DNA from: Catenulispora sp. MAP5-51 | GTDB lineage: Bacteria > Actinomycetota > Actinomycetes > Streptomycetales > Catenulisporaceae | Direction: 5' to 3' | Length of the DNA stretch: 64,000 nt | Assembly (NCBI RefSeq): GCF_041261205.1 | Contig: NZ_JBGCCH010000006.1 | Location: 1 to 64,000 of the forward strand | Shown here: positions 60,954 through 64,000 of the stretch, piece by piece | Numbering within the stretch: the stretch's first letter is position 1 | Layout: each line of letters begins with the position of its first letter | Position numbers and translations under genes: made by a program | Notes under the pieces: model-generated | Seen by the model: the letters and a program-made list of their open reading frames with translations, nothing else | The model's database searches: none | What the model was told of the DNA's origin: nothing

Positions 60954-63900
60954 CGGGATCCGACGTCGAACAACGCGCCGTCGGTGTCACTGGATGGGGA
61001 GTCGCTGTCGCGGGCCCGCTGGGGCGGCAGGTACGGCTCAGCCCGCTGTAGGCGGACGCGATCGCGTCCGTCCCAGCGCCACGGCGTGACCAGGACCGCG
61101 TCCACTCCCTGGCTGCGGGCCAGTTGCGCGATGCCGATGCCGGGCACGGTGGGGTAGCAGGCCCATTCCCGTTCGGAGGTCATGACGACGTCCAAGTCGA
61201 ATTCGGCGACCAGTCCGAGGTATTTGGCCCGGGAGTCGTCATCGACGCCTGCGAAGGCCTCGTCCAGCGCGATCAGGCGTGGGGCGTGCCGGTTCCCGGA
61301 CGAGTAGTGCGAGGAAGCGGCGGCGAACAGGGGGACGGACGCGGCCAGGACCCGCTCGCCGCCCGAGGCGGGGCCCGAGGCCGAGATCCAGGTGCCGTCC
61401 GCGCGGCGTTGGATGCCGAACTCGTGCCAGGCGCGGTAGTCGAAGGCGCGGGTGAGCTGGTCGTGCCAGGTGTCCGCGGGGTTGGCGGCGCGGTCGTCGG
61501 CGATGCGGCGCTGAAGGAAGTCGCCCACGGCGGCGCGGTCGGCGGGGCTCCAGGCGTCGACGGCCTTGCGGAGCAGCCGGGTGCGGACGGCGTCGAGGCC
61601 CTCCGGCGCGTTCTTCGCGGTGCGCCAGATCAGGCGCAGGGCCATACCGGTGGAGGTGGGCCGGGCTTCGAGGTCGTCGTTCATCGCCTTGACGGTGGCC
61701 TCGGCCTCGGTGATCAATTCCTGGAGGGCGCCGGCTACTTCGCCGACGAGGTGGTTCTCCAGCAGTTCGCGCTCCTTCGCCGACAGCAGGCGGGTGCGCT
61801 GGGCGACTTCGGTGTCCAGGGCCGCGGCCAGCGACGGCACGTCCTGGGTGCGGCCGGCGAACTGGACGTCCACGACCATCAGGCCGTCCTGCAGGGTCAT
61901 GCCGACCTGGTGGCCGTGGCGGGCCAGTGCGCCGGACAGCTCCTGCTGCTCGCGCGAGACGCGCTGCTGGACGCGTTCCCACGCGCTGTCGGCGTCGTCG
62001 ACGGCGGTCAGCGCGGCGTCGACGGCGCGGGCCAGGGCGACCGCCGGGGCCGGGACCCAGGCGTCGGCGGGATCGGCGTGTTCGAGGTCTGGCAGCGCGG
62101 CCGCGAGCAGGCCGGTGGCGGTGAAGCGGCGCAGGGCGGCGATGGCCTCGTCGCGGACGGCGGTCGCCTCCCCGATGTCGTCCTGGAGCTGCTGGCGGCG
62201 GCCTTCGGCGCGTTCACGGTCCTTGAGAGCCTGCTCTCGGCGGGCGCCGACGGACTTCACGGCGGCTTCGGCGGCTGTGAACGCCGAGCCGACGGCTTCG
62301 AGGCGGCGGTAGAGCTCTTCCACCGCCGCGCCGGAGGTCGCGACCAGGGTGCGGTGCCGTTCGGCCGCGGCCTCGGCGGCGGATCGGCTGGTGAGTTCGG
62401 CCTCGTCGGCTTCGGCCAGGCGGGCGGTGGCGTCGTGCCGCCGGGCTTCGGCGTCGGCGGCCTCGGCCGCGGACCGGGTGGCCGTGGTCAGCGCCGACCA
62501 CAGCCCGGACAGGATGGTCCGGTATTCGTTGAGCGCTTCGGTCACGGACTCCAGTGCGCCGAGGTCCGCGGGCAGGTGGACGTCCTCGGCGAAGGCGAGC
62601 AGCGCCGCCGCGGCCTCCTGCGCTGCCTCGGCCGCGGGCTCGACGGCTGCGAGCGCCTCCTCGCGCAGGTCGGCGGCGGCCCGAGCCGCTTCGGCATGAG
62701 TCGCGGCGCGGCTGTGGGCGTCGCGCAGCACCGCGTCCGACGGCCGGGTGCCAAGCTCCTCGGCGAGGGCGTCCAAGCGCGCGGCGACGGCGCGCGAGGA
62801 GTCGGCCAGTGCTTCGATCTGTGCGTCCAGGAGCGCGGCCTGGTCGGCGAGGTCGGCCAGGCGCGCGCGGCGCGCGGCTTCCCGTGCTCCGTCGCCGATG
62901 TAGAGGGCTGATTCCTTGCGCCAGCCACCGCGCAGCGCGCCCAGGCGGAAGCGTCCGTCCGGACTGACCCAGGTGTGGTGGCCGTCGCCGTCGCCGCTGG
63001 CCGGGACGCCGCCGATCGCGGCGAGGACAGCCGCGACGGTCGGCTCGGTGAGCGCGGCGGCCTGTGGATCAGCCGTGTCGATCGCGGGGCGCAGGGCTGT
63101 GGCAAGGGTGGTGTCGGGAGCCGGGCCGGTCGGCGAGACGAGCGTGTCGCCGGCAACGTCGATCAGGCGGCCGTCGGGACTGACCCAGGCGTCCAGGAGG
63201 CCGCAGGCCTCCAGAGCGGCCTCCAGGCCCGCACGGTCCGATTCCGTGATGTGGTCGTGGAAGTCCACGACCTTCCACAGGGGCGCGCCCGGCCGGTCGA
63301 GGCGGGTATCCGCCTGGCGCGTGTGCGGGATCGGCGGGGCGCTGTGGTGCCCCTGCTCCAGGCCGGCGATCATTTCGGCGACGATGGACCGGTCCTTCTG
63401 GACACGGGCGCGTCGGGCGTCGATGTCCGCACTGCGGCGGTTCAGCACAGCGGCGTGGGAACGGCCGGTCTCGTCGGCCCGCAGCATCATCGGGTTGGGG
63501 CCGTCGAGCGTGTCGACCCAGAGCCCGAGCTCGGAAAGCGCCTCCTCGCGATCCGGCAGCACGATCTCGGAGCACTCGGCGCTCCAGGTCTGCCATGTGC
63601 CGACAAGGGATGTGCCGCACGCCGCGACGGTATCGGCGGCGGCGGCGGCCTGCTCGGCGGTCGCGGTCGCGGTCGCCGCGGCCCGCTCGGCAGCGGCTCG
63701 CGCCGCGCCGAGTCGCCGTGCGGCCGCGTCGGATGCCGTGTGCAGACCGCGCAAACCGGTGATCGCCTGTTGGCGGTCGCGGATCAGTGCCTCGGCAGAC
63801 GTGCGTGCCGGCAAGGTGTCGAACGCTGCGGCGTCGAGTACTGCGATGGCGCCGCGAACGGCGGCATGATCGATGCCCGCGGTCTCGGCCGCGGTCTCGG

Positions 63901-64000
63901 CATCGCGGTGCTGCGCCTGGACGGTATCCGCGTCGGTGTCGGCGTTGTTTCGCGCCGTCGCGGCGCGAGTCGTCCAGGTTTCGGCGTCCCGCAGGGCGCG
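60950..64000 (-). CDS. jetC: Wadjet JetC-like SMC ATPase (TIGR02680), 5' end outside the window
   Basis: At least 1016 residues of an SMC/MukB-like ATPase; the frame stays open to the window edge (helical coiled-coil sequence such as ETWTTRAATARNNADTDADTVQAQHRDAETAAETAG), so the TTG at 63814 is not the start. Visible: long coiled coils with Ala/Glu/Arg heptads, a middle hinge-like region (about 63000-63300), and a C-terminal head with signature SASGPASGGERVLAASVPLF and Walker B PRLIALDEAFAGVDDDSR. The Walker A half should lie beyond 64000, with jetA and jetB (DUF2397, DUF2398). JetC is the loop-extruding motor that recognises small circular DNA. Confidence 0.85.

Overview
The window is about 64 kb of very GC-rich actinobacterial chromosome. 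The evidence for that assignment is the GC-rich third codon positions, the many GTG/TTG starts, a CrgA-like protein, an ftsE-ftsX-smpB-ssrA string, a SARP/AfsR-type regulator, KstR2-type steroid-ring catabolism, mycothiol-dependent enzymes and CWB2 surface proteins. The gene style resembles Streptomyces/Catenulispora-like soil actinomycetes, but the genus is a guess.

Left part (2-25 kb): a dispersed regulon for degradation of the last two steroid rings (the HIP pathway). Block 1 (1980-7860) holds two divergently read acyl-CoA dehydrogenase genes, then fadE30, ipdF, kstR2 and fadA6. Block 2 (12239-15674) is echA20-ipdA-ipdB-ipdC. Block 3 (22729-24461) holds two short-chain dehydrogenases matching the Rv3549c/Rv3548c pair. 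Three copies of one imperfect palindrome with the common arm TTGCTTGG (4014, 15712, 22701) sit at the head of the three blocks and are very probably KstR2 operators. Between the blocks lie unrelated genes: a CrgA-like protein, an AlkB hydroxylase, a WYL regulator, a GNAT enzyme, a DrrAB-type ABC exporter and a large AfsR-type regulator.

Middle part (24.5-49.5 kb): a lipoprotein cyclophilin; an ECF sigma factor with a membrane partner whose outer domain is a penicillin-binding transpeptidase fold that has lost all three catalytic motifs; a DUF885 protein; an EamA-like transporter and a DedA protein that overlap tail to tail; hisN; a TetR/ferritin-like pair; and a signalling group made of an FHA-FtsK-like protein with a broken P-loop beside two membrane Ser/Thr kinases. 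Then come core genes: prfB, a 61-residue zinc-ribbon membrane protein, ftsE, ftsX, smpB and tmRNA.

Right part (49.5-64 kb): accessory DNA just after the tmRNA gene. Two large secreted proteins have CWB2 cell-wall repeats but different ectodomains. A decayed stretch follows: a prepilin-peptidase tail, a SUKH-like tail, an intact DUF2332 gene, a start-less deaminase-like toxin tip with a likely immunity gene, and a LAL regulator collapsed to 144 residues. The window ends in the distal half of a Wadjet-type anti-plasmid system (jetC, truncated by the window edge, and jetD), read on the minus strand; jetD carries a hexanucleotide microsatellite coding poly-threonine.

No CRISPR array, intact insertion sequence or tRNA gene was seen. 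Family names rest on recognised motifs and remembered homologues, not on searches.
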